This document shows positions 10,719 through 24,713 of a stretch of DNA of 64,000 nt, in pieces. Origin of the DNA: Ceratothoa steindachneri (taxonomy: Eukaryota > Arthropoda > Malacostraca > Isopoda > Cymothoidae); contig OZ018317.1 in assembly GCA_963969495.1 (NCBI GenBank), positions 34,503,726 to 34,567,725 on the forward strand, given 5' to 3'. The notes under the pieces are model-generated. The model worked only from the letters and a program-made list of their open reading frames with translations, was not told where the DNA came from and did no database searches. Made by a program: the position numbers and the translations under genes. Position 1 is the first letter of the stretch. Each line of letters starts with the position of its first letter.

Positions 10719-11165
10719 TACATGGTATTTAGACTTCTACAGAGAGATACAAAAGAAAATTATATACCAGAACCACTTGAAGGAGCAACGTTAGAAGATA
10801 AAGATACAGAATTAAAAAAAATAAAGAGTTCGATCCAAGCAGCAGACGAAATTGCAATTCCATAAAGCGGCTACAAGACAATTACGAACTTTACCTGGAC
10901 GCCCGAAATAGTCTAAAAGAAGAGATTAGGTAAAATTTCGGAAGAAATAAGAAAGAATGGCACAACGTAGGAGCTACACGCCGAAATGAGAAGGAATTTG
11001 GTAGAAAAATAATTAAATGAACGGTGAAACAGGGACAAGAGAAATGAAAATAAAAGAAATTTGAGGAAACAACATAAAAGACGAGGATAAGATTGAATAG
11101 ATATTCAGTAAACATTGGAAGAGGATTTTCGACTCCTCTCTGCCCCCGGACCTCCCCGCTGCTCC
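10719..11165 (+). pseudogene. LINE D, part 2: linker before the reverse transcriptase
   Basis: The plus strand reads YIPEPLEGATLED, then KIKSSIQAADEIAIP, a stop, GYKTITNFTWTPEIV, then (shifted) NKKEWHNVGATRRNEKEF and finally NIKDEDKIE with IFSKHWKRIF. This is the usual order of the segment between the EEP endonuclease and the RT of a non-LTR element. It fits as the continuation of the fragment that ends at about 4262. The RT itself is missing downstream. Stops and frameshifts show it is dead. Confidence 0.55.
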
Positions 11166-11818
11166 TTTCGAACCCAGTTTAGGGATCTGGAGGGAGCGGA
11201 GAGGAGGTTGGGGGAAGGGGGGGAGCCCTTGGCAAAATTTTCACTGTCTCTCACTTTCCACTTTTCCTCTCATTTCATTTAGTTTTTTAAAGTGAGCACG
11301 AGGCTTCGCGTGTCGTAAAGAAGTCATTGGCGTGCCAAAGATTGCCCAGACTTGCTCTAGGACATACCTTATACGCAAAAAACACGAAAAATATAACATT
11401 TATAATAATAACCACAACAAGGGATTCCTCTCTAGCGGTTGTTAATTGATTTAATGAATCGTTTTTATCGGAAGTTATCTTCTGAGAGATGAAAATTTAG
11501 GATGAAGTCAATTATTATTGCCTCAACTTATTGTTGTTTTAGCCAGTCAGTAGATAGCTCTAATAGTTGGAATAACAAGTAGTTAGGAGGAATTAATTAA
11601 TTCCATCCCAAATTTAATCTCTCGAAAGGGAACTGGTGTAACCAAGTAATTAGATGACAAATTACTTCCCAGATAGGAATTACTCGATCATTCCAGTTTT
11701 TTATCGAGTAGGCAACAACAAGAAGGGAAATTTGATCTCGAAGCATTCCTTAACAAATGTTCTGAATCTAGTAGCAGTTTTCTATTAGAAATCCAAATGC
11801 CTCTTTTTGTAGCTGGTT
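11166..11818. other. No recognised feature
   Basis: AT-rich apart from a short G-rich patch near 11195-11225. No supported feature. Confidence 0.5.
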
Positions 11819-11819
11819 A

Positions 11820-12293
11820 CGTAAAAAGAAGATGGGGACACAGAAGGAGAGGAACTGTTTTATATTTAACACTGGGGCACAAAAGGAGGGGAACTGATTT
11901 ACATTTAAGATGGTAACACAGTAGGACAACTGTTCTACATTAAAAATGGAAACACAGGAGGGGAACTGTTCTACATTTATGATGGGAACACAGGAGGGCA
12001 CTGATTTACATTTAAGATGGTAACACAGTAGGACAACTGCTCTACATTAAAAATGGAAACACATGCGGGGAACTGTTCTACATTTAAGATGGGAACACAG
12101 AAAGAGAACTGTTCTACATTTAAGATGGAAACACAGAAGGAAAACTGTTCTACATTTGAGATGGGCACACAGAAAGAGAACTGTTCTACATTTAAGATGG
12201 GAACACAGTAGAACTGTTTTACATTTGAAATGGGAACACAGAAGGAGAACTATTCTACACTTGAGATCGGAACACAGAAGGAGAACTGTTCTA
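11820..12293. repeat. 36-bp minisatellite, left part
   Basis: About 13 units of 36 bp with the core GATGGGAACACAG...GGAGAACTGTTCTACATTTAA. The 36-bp period keeps frames open on both strands with a 12-residue rhythm (for example RTVLHLRWEHRK). The array is cut at a TA by a mariner element and resumes at 13690. Confidence 0.9.
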
Positions 12294-13689
12294 TTGGGTT
12301 GAGGAATAGATTCTTTGCAGTTTTATCAAATTTATTTATTACCATTAACAATTTTATAAAAACTTCATTTTTAATTGATAACAATATGCAATTTAATCAA
12401 TAATGTATGCTCCGTTATTATTTACGACTTCTTTCCAACGTTCAACTAGTTTTTCGATGCCTCCCTCTGCAATAAAAATCTCTGGATTTTGACTCGAAGA
12501 ATTCGTCTAACCAGGTTCTTAATTCCACACCAGTATTAAACAAAACGCCGCGCAAATTGTTGGAGAGCGATCGGAACAGATGGAAATCCGATGGAGCCAA
12601 GTCTGGCGAATATGGAGGATGCGGCAAGATTTCCCAATCAAACGTTAGGATGGCGTCTTTTGTCATATTAACAATGTGAGGACGAGCATTTTCGTGTTGC
12701 AGAAGGACTCCATAACGTCGATGAGGTCGCTTTTCACGAATAGCTTCGGCGAGTCGATACATTTGTTGAACGTAGAGTTCTGCATTGACAATCTCGTCGT
12801 TCTCAATAAGCATATAAAGAATAATGCCTTCACAATCCCACTACACACACATCATCATCTTTCGTGGATGAAGCCCTTGCTTTAATCGCGGAAGTGTTTT
12901 TTTTATTGAGGCTAAGCCATTGTTTTCGATGGTTCATGTTGACATAAACACACCACTTTTCATCGCCAGTGATGATGCGGTGAAGAAATATGTCCTTATA
13001 TCCACGAGTAGCCTTGTGACGAGCAAGCAAACCTGCGGCAATCGTGGAGCGTTGAAGTTTGTTACTTTCGCTCAAAGCGTGCGGAACCCATGCACCGAGT
13101 TTTTTAACTTTTCCCATCGAATGAAGGTGATTCACTACAGTTTTCTGATCACACGCCAATTCTCTAGTGGATTGACGAGGATTTTCATGAAAAAGGTCGT
13201 TCAATCGATCTTTATCCAACTTAATGGGGCGACCAGAACGTTATTCATCATTAAGATTGAAATTACCGTTTTTGAAACGTGAAAACCACCATTGAACTGT
13301 CCTTTCTGATACAACATTTTCTCCGTACACAGTACAAATATCGCGACGAGCTTTGTCTGCGTTTGCATTGTTCCCGTCTCGATTGAAAATGAATAACAAC
13401 AATGTCGAAAATGCGCCTTTCTTTCAACTTGACATTCCATTTTGAGGGTACAGAACAAAAATTAAATTAACACAACTTTTAAATAAACCGCAATGACTTA
13501 TTACTCAACTTCAAGACGTAACCTAAGCAAAAGCCTAATAGTCTACGCTGTTAAGAGACGTAGCCTAACTTTTGCAAATTTTGCTCTCATTATTTATTAT
13601 TGTTTCTTAATATGTGCACAAATCACGTCAACAAAACTTAAATCAACACAACATTAAAAAAAAACGCAAGAACTTATTCCTCAACCTAA
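12294..13689 (-). mobile_element. Mariner element inserted in the 36-bp minisatellite
   Basis: The ends are inverted repeats: TTGGGTTGAGGAATA at 12294 and, reading inward on the minus strand from 13689, TTAGGTTGAGGAATAA. A TA dinucleotide duplication lies outside each end (12292-12293 and 13690-13691). Removing the 1396 bp and one TA restores the repeat phrase CTGTTCTACATTTAAG, so both ends are exact. Confidence 0.93.
12442..13440 (-). pseudogene. Mariner transposase (DD34D type), frameshifted
   Basis: N-terminal helix-turn-helix region at 13440-13220 (VERKAHFRHC, then TVQWWFSRFKNG in a shifted frame). 13219-12830 gives the linker and first catalytic Asp (ITGDEKW). 12813-12442 gives HENARPH, where the second catalytic Asp has become Glu, and PPYSPDLAPSDFH with the third Asp. 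The spacing between the second and third positions is 34 residues, as in mariner. Two frameshifts (near 13200 and 12830) and the D-to-E change imply no activity. Confidence 0.9.
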
Positions 13690-13745
13690 TACATTTAAGA
13701 TGGGAACACAGAAAGAGAACTGTTCTACATTTAAGCTGTACATAT
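13690..13745. repeat. 36-bp minisatellite, right part
   Basis: About one and a half further units of the same 36-bp repeat after the mariner, beginning with the duplicated TA. Confidence 0.85.
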
Positions 13746-14521
13746 AGAGGAAGAATGTTCATGACGTGTGATTGTGCGGTTTGAAACTTCAATGAATTAT
13801 CTAATAAAAACTATTGCTCTGAGAGTAGGATGTGGCCAGGATAAAGTGACAGAATGCATCTAGCATCTTTAGAACAATCTCTCTGGAATTATGGGTAGAA
13901 AAGAAAAATGAAACTTTTTTACGGATTTTCAGGGGTTATAGCGTTCCAGGCAAGATTGGGTTATGGATGTAGTTAACTTTTTTTTTGTATGGCATCTATT
14001 AATTTAATGGAAAGTGACTGTAACTAAATATGGAACATTATTCAATGTAAGGGATATTAAGCAGTTATAAAAAAAACAGCAATTGGGAAGAAGAGAACAA
14101 TGTTAAATCTAAAGAGGATGCCATTTTATAGGCAGCATTCTTGACTATGGATGATATATGATTCTTCCATCACAGATCTGAAGTGACTGTTGCATCTAAG
14201 ATATTAATTGCTAGCGTGGTAAGAGTGAATCAAGAAAGTGAAGATGATATTCAGATTTTGAATGTTTGACTGAAATGGAAGTCAACTGTTTTACTAACAT
14301 TAAAATTAACCAGATTGATGGATCTCCATTGTGCTATTGCCTCTAAATTGGACTCTAGTTGAGAGGATTGATAAAAGCCTGACGATTGAAAAGTAGAGAA
14401 GGTAGAAAAAATAGAAGAGCCTTGTAGAATAGCAGATTTGATGTAGAGAGCAGCTGAAGTAGTTCTATTTATATCATTTGAGAAGAATCTGTTTGAGAGG
14501 AAACTAGATATCAGGTCACAG
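13746..14521. other. No recognised feature
   Basis: AT-rich; nothing supported on either strand. Confidence 0.5.
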
Positions 14522-14860
14522 CAGTACCAGATCCAGGCTAAAAAAACATTAGGGGGGGAAGCTAACTTGAAATCCTCTTTCTGAGTAGTCTGACAAAAAG
14601 GTACTAGACGTCAGCTAAAGTATAATAATTAATTTAATAATTATTATTGAGATTTACCTGTATTTTAGACATGTATCATATAAGATACATTCGATCGCGA
14701 CGGTTTAAAAAGCTGTTTTTTTTATATATTCTTTATTATTACCCAACTCTTTCTTAATAGTAGAATACAAGTATGTCTTAAAAAAGAAATATAAACATAA
14801 ACGGGTCTGGAACTGGGGGAGGGGGGCTTCAGCCCCCTAGCCACCCTGGATCCGCGCCTG
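14522..14860. mobile_element. hAT-type MITE, copy 1
   Basis: 339 bp with terminal inverted repeats: CAGTACCAGATCCAGG at the left and, reading in from the right, CAGGCGCGGATCCAGG. The flanking 8-mers GGTCACAG and CGTCAAGG agree at 5 of 8 positions and may be a decayed target duplication. The interior (for example the TGTATCTTATATG/CATATAAGATACAT region and GGGTCTGGAACTG) matches the element at 41855-42233 in opposite orientation. No coding capacity. Confidence 0.75.
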
Positions 14861-15049
14861 CGTCAAGGAGAGAAGGAAAGACCCAGAAAAATGGTAGTTT
14901 ATATAGTAATGATTTGTCCCGAACCCTGTCGAAAGTTGTAGAAATGTCCACGAGAGGATGACCACTGAGCAATAATCATAAGAGAAGTTATCAGAAGCGA
15001 GAAAGAGCTAAAACAATGTCTACTGACCATAAAGTTTCAATAATTCTAG

Positions 15050-15262
15050 GACTAACCTTGGAAGGACCTTGGTAATTATATCATTCGAAAGAGAATGTAA
15101 AAGAACATTAGGGGTTCAAATTCCGTTACAATAGGTCGAGGAGTTATGATGTTATTGCCAAAACAAAATAATTCCCGGACCAACCTTGGGAGGACTTTGG
15201 CAATTATATCATTCGAAATATAATGTAAAATAAAATAAGGGTTTCAAATCTCGTTAGAATCG
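15050..15262. repeat. Pair of direct repeats of about 85 bp
   Basis: 15050-15135 and 15177-15262 share the order AACCTTGG, AGGAC, TTGG, AATTATATCATTCGAAA and TTCAAAT, with about 80-85% identity by eye and an offset of about 127 bp. No larger array is seen. Confidence 0.7.
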
Positions 15263-17607
<2,345 letters not shown>

Positions 17608-17639
17608 AATCCCAGAGCCACCAGAAACGGATGTAACAT

Positions 17640-18300
17640 CATTTAATAATTTTCCCTACCACTTTTCATTGAGAATGTGCAGAAAGATACAAAATAAGTT
17701 TCATACGAACATACATCAGACGCGAAAACAAATGCAGTTCTTCATGGGCATTATTCCATAAAGAAATTCAACGATTAAAGCAAGTATTAATTAACAATGG
17801 TTTCTCGAACACTATGGTAGACAAAGAAACAAAAAAATTTTTGCAAAATTTACATACGAATAAAAAAGAAGATAATAAGAAACTCCCAATAAATTTGTTC
17901 TATAAAAACAAAATGAGTGATTTATATAAAACGGACGAAAGAACAATCAAAAATATTATACACCTAAATACAAAATGCAAGAATCCGGAAGAAAAGTTAC
18001 AACTGATAATATACTACAAAACCAAGACAATTAAGAATGAAAGAAATGAAAGCCTCCGATGTAATTTACGAATTCAACTGCTCACATGAAGACTAGAAGC
18101 TTCATTCACGAATAAATTCATTGGCATGGCAACCAGATCCTTTTCTCGTCGACTCACCATCCACTTGAAAAACGACGTCATCAAAAAATCACTACTTAAT
18201 GCAATACGGAACTCATCTGTCAAGAGAAATTTTAGTGGAGAACACCGTAATCAAACAGACAACTAACTGACTGCACCTTCCTTCACCACATAATGTAAGT
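17640..18300 (+). pseudogene. Penelope-like element fragment 1: RT end and GIY-YIG
   Basis: The plus strand reads INNGFSNTMVDKETKKFLQN, then LPINLFYKNKMSDLYKTDER with TIKNIIHL, typical of the region after the RT palm in Penelope-like elements. After a frameshift come VIYEFNCSHED and FIGMATRSFSRRLTIHL, the GIY-YIG nuclease core. Such proteins nick DNA and prime reverse transcription. Stops and shifts show decay, and the RT catalytic core is absent. Confidence 0.75.
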
Positions 18301-18504
18301 TATCTTAATCCAAGAAAACTAAATGGTTAATAGTAATGAAATTCTCCTTCTCCAGGTGTCTCAGGTGTCCTAATAGAAACCTTACCCCATTTCCTTTTTG
18401 ATAACCACATTCTTTGACCTTTTAGTATTATCTTTAAACAGAGGATTAACGTTACTATATGTACAAATGTACGGTTTAGAGATGTCTAAACAGCGTAAAA
18501 TAAT

Positions 18505-18560
18505 TTCGCTCAGAAGATGATAAAACGTGACTAAAAGCCTAGCTGCAATAATTTATGAAT
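18505..18560 (+). ncRNA. Possible remnant of a hammerhead ribozyme
   Basis: Downstream of Penelope-like fragment 1 the order CAGAAGA, T, GATAAAACGTGAC, AAAAGCCTAGCTGCAA resembles the core order of the better folds at 31.3 and 32.6 kb (CUGANGA, stem II, GAAA, short stem III). The core here has clear mismatches. Position relative to the coding fragment is the main support. Confidence 0.25.
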
Positions 18561-18688
18561 ATTGACACTCTTATTCATAAGCTTTCGCAAGGTGAAGAAA
18601 GTATATTAATTAAATTAAATAAGCAAAGAACAAAGTTTATCAAAGCTCAGCTGGACCTGGTCTTTAATAAAACATGCTGAAAGAGAAA

Positions 18689-19049
<361 letters not shown>

Positions 19050-20300
19050 CCCTTGGCCAAAAGTATAAATCTTTCTATGGAATGATTTTTATAAGGTAAT
19101 TAGACATTTGTGGTAAATAAATTCAGTATATGTATTTATTTACTGTTAATTATTTTAATACTTACATATTTGAACCGCCCTTTCCTTTAATTAGTATAAC
19201 CATAATTCTTCGTGGTATAGATTTCACCATATGTTCACAAATTTCTAACGCTCTCTTTTTTCCAATTAACATGTATTTTTTTAAACTGTTATTGTTTTAT
19301 TTGTATTTGTGGTACTTCTTATTGCTCTTCCAAATACCTTACAAGTGTTCTATATGACTTAAAGCTGGGTTCTGTGGCGGCCACTCTATAGGAGTGATCT
19401 CTATTTCTCCGAACCAATTCTTCGTGTGGTTGGATGTATGGCATGGGGCATTGTCCTGTTGAAATATAAGTTCATTTATTGGTGTTGTTGGATACAATTT
19501 CTGGATAAATGGCTCTAAAACTTGTAAAAAATGGTGGTATAAGTTGTGTAGTTCTTTCTTCCCTCGCATCAAAAAATCTTCCCTGGTAATGATGAAGACA
19601 TGCAGCCTCCTACCATGATAGATCCACCTCCTTGCTCCACAGTTGGTATCACACAACTAGGGTGAAATGGCTCTCCAACTATTCTTCTCATAAAGGTAGC
19701 CCCCAAAGTGCTAAAAATCTCCAAAAAATTGTTACAAAAACATCAGATTTGTAAATAATTTTTGCCTAAGATATATTTAAATGGAATTACATAAATTATA
19801 TTTAAAGCAACAATACATTAGTCTTTTTTACATACCTGGTAATTACTCTTATCTGACCGCATGACTTTAAATCATTTTTTAATGTGTTCAATTTTTGTTA
19901 TCTTTGGCCTACTGATGACGCTTTTTTTGCTGACCTCAGATATCCATTGCTTCTTTCTCACCTTGCATCCTTTTACCCCTTGATATTTAAGTCTCCCTAT
20001 GACTGTACTGGCGATATCTGTAAACTTGAAGCTTCATGTAACTTCCTAGCAAGTTCAGAAGATGTTTTCTGCGATTCTGTTATGAAGCCCGCATGATAGA
20101 TGTTCTCTGTAGGTGTTGTAAGACGTTTTCTGCCACTTCTCATCCTTGATATCGTTTTATAGTGTTTTGGACAACATATCAACGATATTGAATGTACAAT
20201 AGTTAAAAGTTTTTGATGAAACCGGAAAAAATGGTTAAATTCTGATTTTAGAAAACACCATTTTATTATAATTACACCATTTAGTAAAATACTAAGTAAT
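19050..20300 (-). mobile_element. Tc1-like transposon relic
   Basis: The left end abuts a TA tract and begins CCTTGGCCAAAAGTATAAA, a plausible Tc1-type terminal repeat. The matching right end was not found, so the right limit is approximate. It carries the transposase remnant described at 19340-20182. Confidence 0.6.
19340..20182 (-). pseudogene. Tc1-like transposase (DD34E), decayed
   Basis: 20182-19997 reads as the second helix-turn-helix region (SGRKRLTTP, then ITESQKTSSELARKL). 19656-19339 reads FIQKLYPTTPINELIFQQDN, APCHTSNHTKNWFGE and WPPQNPALSHIEHL. The catalytic Asp (QQDNAP) and Glu (HIEHL) are 34 residues apart, as in Tc1. Stops separate the two parts and the first catalytic Asp region is not readable. 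Confidence 0.8.
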
Positions 20301-20660
20301 TAAAATATATTAGAGAACACACATCATTATCCTAATATTTTTAATAATATTATAAATTCTAAAAAGTTTGATTAAATATATAAATTATGAAGGGTGCTAT
20401 ATATATTAGCAAAGAAAAAATTTCCTCAAGATTCAAGATAGTATAAAGTTAGAATGTGGAGAGAATGATAGGATAGATAGAAAATATTGTGTAAAGAGTA
20501 TGTGTTGATGGGATGAGAATGAGTGTAGGATGAACGATGAAATGAGGATGATAATGATTGGTACCAGGTTGCATTGCTAAAGCTTTCCTTTTTGTTGTGA
20601 TTTTAAGTTTATTAGATATAAAAAATTTAGTATTCGAGCCTTTGTTTTCTTTTTTCTAAA
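20300..20660. other. No recognised feature
   Basis: Very AT-rich, no supported feature. Confidence 0.5.
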
Positions 20661-20677
20661 TCGAGCATCTTTATTTG

Positions 20678-21215
<538 letters not shown>

Positions 21216-21257
21216 TTAATCCCCTTTATAGACTTTATTTTAACACCTTGAACACCC

Positions 21258-21400
21258 TTTTCTTCTTCTTCTTCTTCTTCATCTTCATCTTAATTTTCAT
21301 CTTCTTCTTCATATTCATCTTCATCTTCTTCTTCATCTTCTTCTTCATCTTCTCCTTCTTCCTCATCTTCATCGTCTTCTTCCTCTTCATGTTCATCCCC
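21258..21400. repeat. TTC/ATC trinucleotide-rich tract
   Basis: CTTCTTCATCTTCATCTT-type low-complexity sequence lying directly before LINE C. Like tracts are at 20848-20930 and 23740-23885. Confidence 0.9.
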
Positions 21401-21420
21401 TGTGGGTTAGCCCACTAATA

Positions 21421-23285
21421 TTAAGCTTAATTAAGGACCGAAATAGAAAATTTCAAATACATAAGAACAATGAGTCATTTATAAGTCGGCAAAATTACAT
21501 AGATTCTCGAAGAGAAGTTAAACGGGCGGTTAGAGATGCGAAGCGGAAATATGAAATAAAACTCGCGAAGGATTCGAAGAAGGAACCGAAACGGTTTTAC
21601 GGCTATGTAAACAGTAGGAAACCCTTAAAAGGTTCAATAGGGCTGATTAAAGACAAAGATGGTCGTTTGACGGAATTTCCGGCGGAAATGTCTAAAATTT
21701 TAAATGAACATTTCACAAGTGTCTTTACTGTTGAAGATCTGTCCGAATTAGGATCGTTAGTTGAAGAAGTAGATAATAGTGATATATGCATATCCGATAT
21801 AACAGTTAATGAAGAGGAAATTCTTAAATATATTAACCTGATGAAAACGTCGAAATCACCCGGGCCCGATGGCGTTTACCCCACTCATTTAAAGGAACTT
21901 AAGAATGAGCTTGCGAAGCCGTTGCGTTCAATTTTCAATCGCTCATTAGAAGTTGGCGTAGACCCTTTAGACTTCAAGCGTGCAAACGTTACAGCAATAT
22001 TTAAGAATGGGAATAGATTCGAAGCAACGAATTTTCGTCCTATTAGTCTAACTCCGGTAGTTGGAAAGCTTTCGGAATCGGTAATTAGAGATAGAATAGT
22101 GAGCCAACATGGGTTTAGGCGGGCGAGATCGTGCTTGACAAATTTGCTGGAATTCTTCCATAAAAGGAATTGCGTTTACGACGAAAGCAAAGCTGTAGAT
22201 GTAATCTATCTAGACTTTAAAAAGGCGTTTGACACCGTTCCACACGAGAGATTATTAATGAAAGTTAAAGCAATCGGTGTGAAGGGTAAGATATTGAATT
22301 GGATTAGAAATTGGCTGAAGGATCGTTCTCAGCGAGTAGTTATAAATGGCGAATGTTCTGATTGGGTCAACGTCAGTAGTGGAGTGCCACAAGGCTCGGT
22401 TCTTGGCCCATTATTGCTTCTAATATATATAAACGATTTGGATAATGGCGTATTTAGTACGATTTCTAAATTTGCTGACGACACGAAGCTGGGCAACCGT
22501 GCCTATGTAAGATCGGATGTAGAAAAATTACAAAAGGACCTAAACTTGATTGTCAGATGGGCGGATAAGTGGCAAATGCAGTTTAATTTAAGTAAATGCA
22601 AGGTGATGCATTTGGGTTTCCATAATTTGAGGGTAGAGTATATCATAAAAGGCCAGGTCCTCGACGTGGTTAAATTGGAAAAAGACCTGGGAGTTTTAGT
22701 CTCGGATGACTTCAAATTCACGAAACAATGCGCGGATGCATGTAAAAAAGTAAATCGTGTGCTGGGTTATATCGCGCGTAATTTCACGTTTAAATCCAAA
22801 GATGTAATTTTACCGTTATATAACCACTTGTGCATCCACTGCTCGAAGACGCGGTTCAATTTTGGGCTCCATACTTAAACAAAGATATCGCGCAATTAGA
22901 AAGAGTGCAGCGTAGGGCTACAAAATTAATTCCCGAGCTGAGAAACAGGCCGTACGAGGAAAGACTCAGGGCATTAGATTTGCCATCTCTCGAAGGCAGA
23001 AGATTACGTGGCCAGCTAATAGAAGTATTTAAAATATTGAAAGGGTTTTCAAACGTTGATTATAGGAATTTGTTCGAGTTGGATCATAGGGGAAACACTC
23101 GCCAACACGGATTAAAATTAGTGAACAAGCAATTTAACACTAACTAGTATAGCCCCAAACTATTTTACGTTTAAAATTACTCAAATTTGGAATAGGCTGC
23201 CCACCCACGTAGTAGATAGTACGTCGGTAAATATGTTTAAAAACCGTCTCGACGCGCACTTAAATAGCATAAATATAACGTAGTC
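21421..23285 (+). pseudogene. LINE C reverse transcriptase
   Basis: An open frame runs from 21421 to 22878 with FYGYVNSRKPLKGSI, TSKSPGPDGVYPTHLK, NFRPISLTPVVGKL, SQHGFRRARSCLTNLLEF, DVIYLDFKKAFDTVPHERLL, SGVPQGSVLGPLL and the catalytic KFADDTKLG. The RT motifs are intact. A stretch of about a dozen residues is missing between the DRIV block and SQHGF compared with A and B. A single frameshift near 22825-22870 moves the C-terminal domain (22830-23147: DIAQLERVQRRATKLIPEL) to another frame. The enzyme would lack its C-terminal part. Confidence 0.88.
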
Positions 23286-23290
23286 TGAGC
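21421..23290 (+). mobile_element. 5'-truncated CR1-like LINE C
   Basis: A plus-strand non-LTR fragment that starts in the linker before the RT, right after the TTC tract. ORF1 and endonuclease are absent, as in 5'-truncated insertions. It is a different family from A and B, by eye about half identical in protein. Confidence 0.85.
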
Positions 23291-23981
23291 ACAGTAAATA
23301 AAAACGTCTTTTGCAAAAGGAGTTTGGAGCGGAGGAACAACGAGTAAAAATGATGACTAAAAATGATGCCAGTGATTTCTCTTGCATGTGTAGTTTAGAT
23401 ATCCATTTTCTTTTCCGCCTATCCTATAAATAGTCTTACTATCCTAAAATTAGATTTTCACCACTAGCAGTCGAGGGCTGTAGAAGTTGAGAAGAAAAAC
23501 TTTCTATCACCCCACCACCCCTAGGTTGAAGTAGTTAATATGCATGACAATGTACACATGTAGATAAGTGTGTACAGTAGATTATATATTTAAAAAAAAA
23601 TATTAATAAAAAAAAATAAATAAATATATAGCATGTTAGAGATACACTCGTAGATAAGTGTGTATCGTAGTTATGGATTTAGTGTAGCGGACTAGCCTCG
23701 AGCGGACCTTAGGGTCTTTGCTAGTCCTAGATTCTGTAGTTCTTCCTCGTTATATTCTTCTTCTTTTTCATCTTTATCTTCATCTTTTTCTTCATCTTCT
23801 TCTTCATCTTCTTCTTCATCTTCATCTTCATCTTCATCTTCTTCTTCATCTATATCTTTATCTTCTTCTTCTTCTTCTTGATCTTTTTAACTATTTCAAT
23901 CCTTTGAATTTCCAAAACACCCGAAGTCATTTGTCAACTAAGCAAAAAAAAACCTGTATAAATTTTCAAAAACTCCCCATC

Positions 23982-23984
<3 letters not shown>
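23291..23984. repeat. Repeated GTAGATAAGTGTGTA blocks and TTC/ATC tract
   Basis: GTAGATAAGTGTGTA occurs near 23560 and near 23651, about 90 bp apart, with similar flanks. 23740-23885 is TTC/ATC-rich. Nothing else is supported. Confidence 0.6.

Positions 23985-24042
<58 letters not shown>
23985..24042. repeat. (TA)n tract
   Basis: About 57 bp of pure TA. Confidence 0.95.
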
Positions 24043-24047
<5 letters not shown>

Positions 24048-24356
24048 TATTAAATTTTAAGTTGTAATCTTTTTGTTAACCTCGGTAATATTTTGACTCA
24101 TCTGGTTTCTCATAATCGGTTGTCTTATTCGGTTTCACATATAGTTTGCATGGTCAGTTTTGTCTTCTTCGGTAATCTTGTTTTTTACCTATATATCGGG
24201 TTGGCGTTGTTTAAGTTTCTTTTCACGTTCTTCCTTCCTTGATATCTTTTACAGGTCGGAGTCAGAGTACAGTTCACTTTTCTTTTAGCATAAAAGTGCA
24301 GTGCAATACTCGCTCCGAGCTGGTTTGCTGTGTGTTCAGGTTTGGGCCCATCTCTT

Positions 24357-24417
<61 letters not shown>

Positions 24418-24645
24418 TTAATAATAATAATAATAATAATAAATTTCTCATAATGCGCTCTTCAAGGCCAGAGGCCTTCAAAGAGCGCACGTTCGGCTGT
24501 GGGCTAAGATCAGGTGGGTGAGTAGGCAATCCTGAACAGATGCGTTTTCAGGAGTCGCTTGGAAGTGGTAAGTGAAGCAGCAGATCTAATTTCGGCTGGA
24601 AGAACATTCCAAAGCTTGGGTGAGAAGAGCCATCAGAATCTTCAG
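24357..24645 (-). mobile_element. 3' end of an L2-like LINE with (ATT)n tail
   Basis: On the minus strand 24645-24515 reads LFSPKLWNVLPAEIRSAASL, then TTSKRLLKTHLFRIAYSPT and a stop, the usual C-terminus of L2/CR1-type RT proteins. The 3' UTR contains a strong hairpin (about 24451-24489; GCGCTCTT with AAGAGCGC, and AAGGCC with GGCCTT) and ends in an (ATT)n tail (24357-24440). This is the arrangement seen at L2 3' ends. 5' truncated; the sequence upstream is a Penelope-like relic. Confidence 0.7.
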
Positions 24646-24713
24646 GCGGCGGAGATCCGAGTTTTTTTCTGGGGATGGTAGTGTTTTCAACAAGGATCTT
24701 TCTTATAATTTGT

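Noticed and set aside
12063..12302. Apparent 12-residue repeat protein on plus and minus strands
   Set aside because: The 36-bp unit is a multiple of three, so frames stay open on both strands without selection; a mariner cuts the array.
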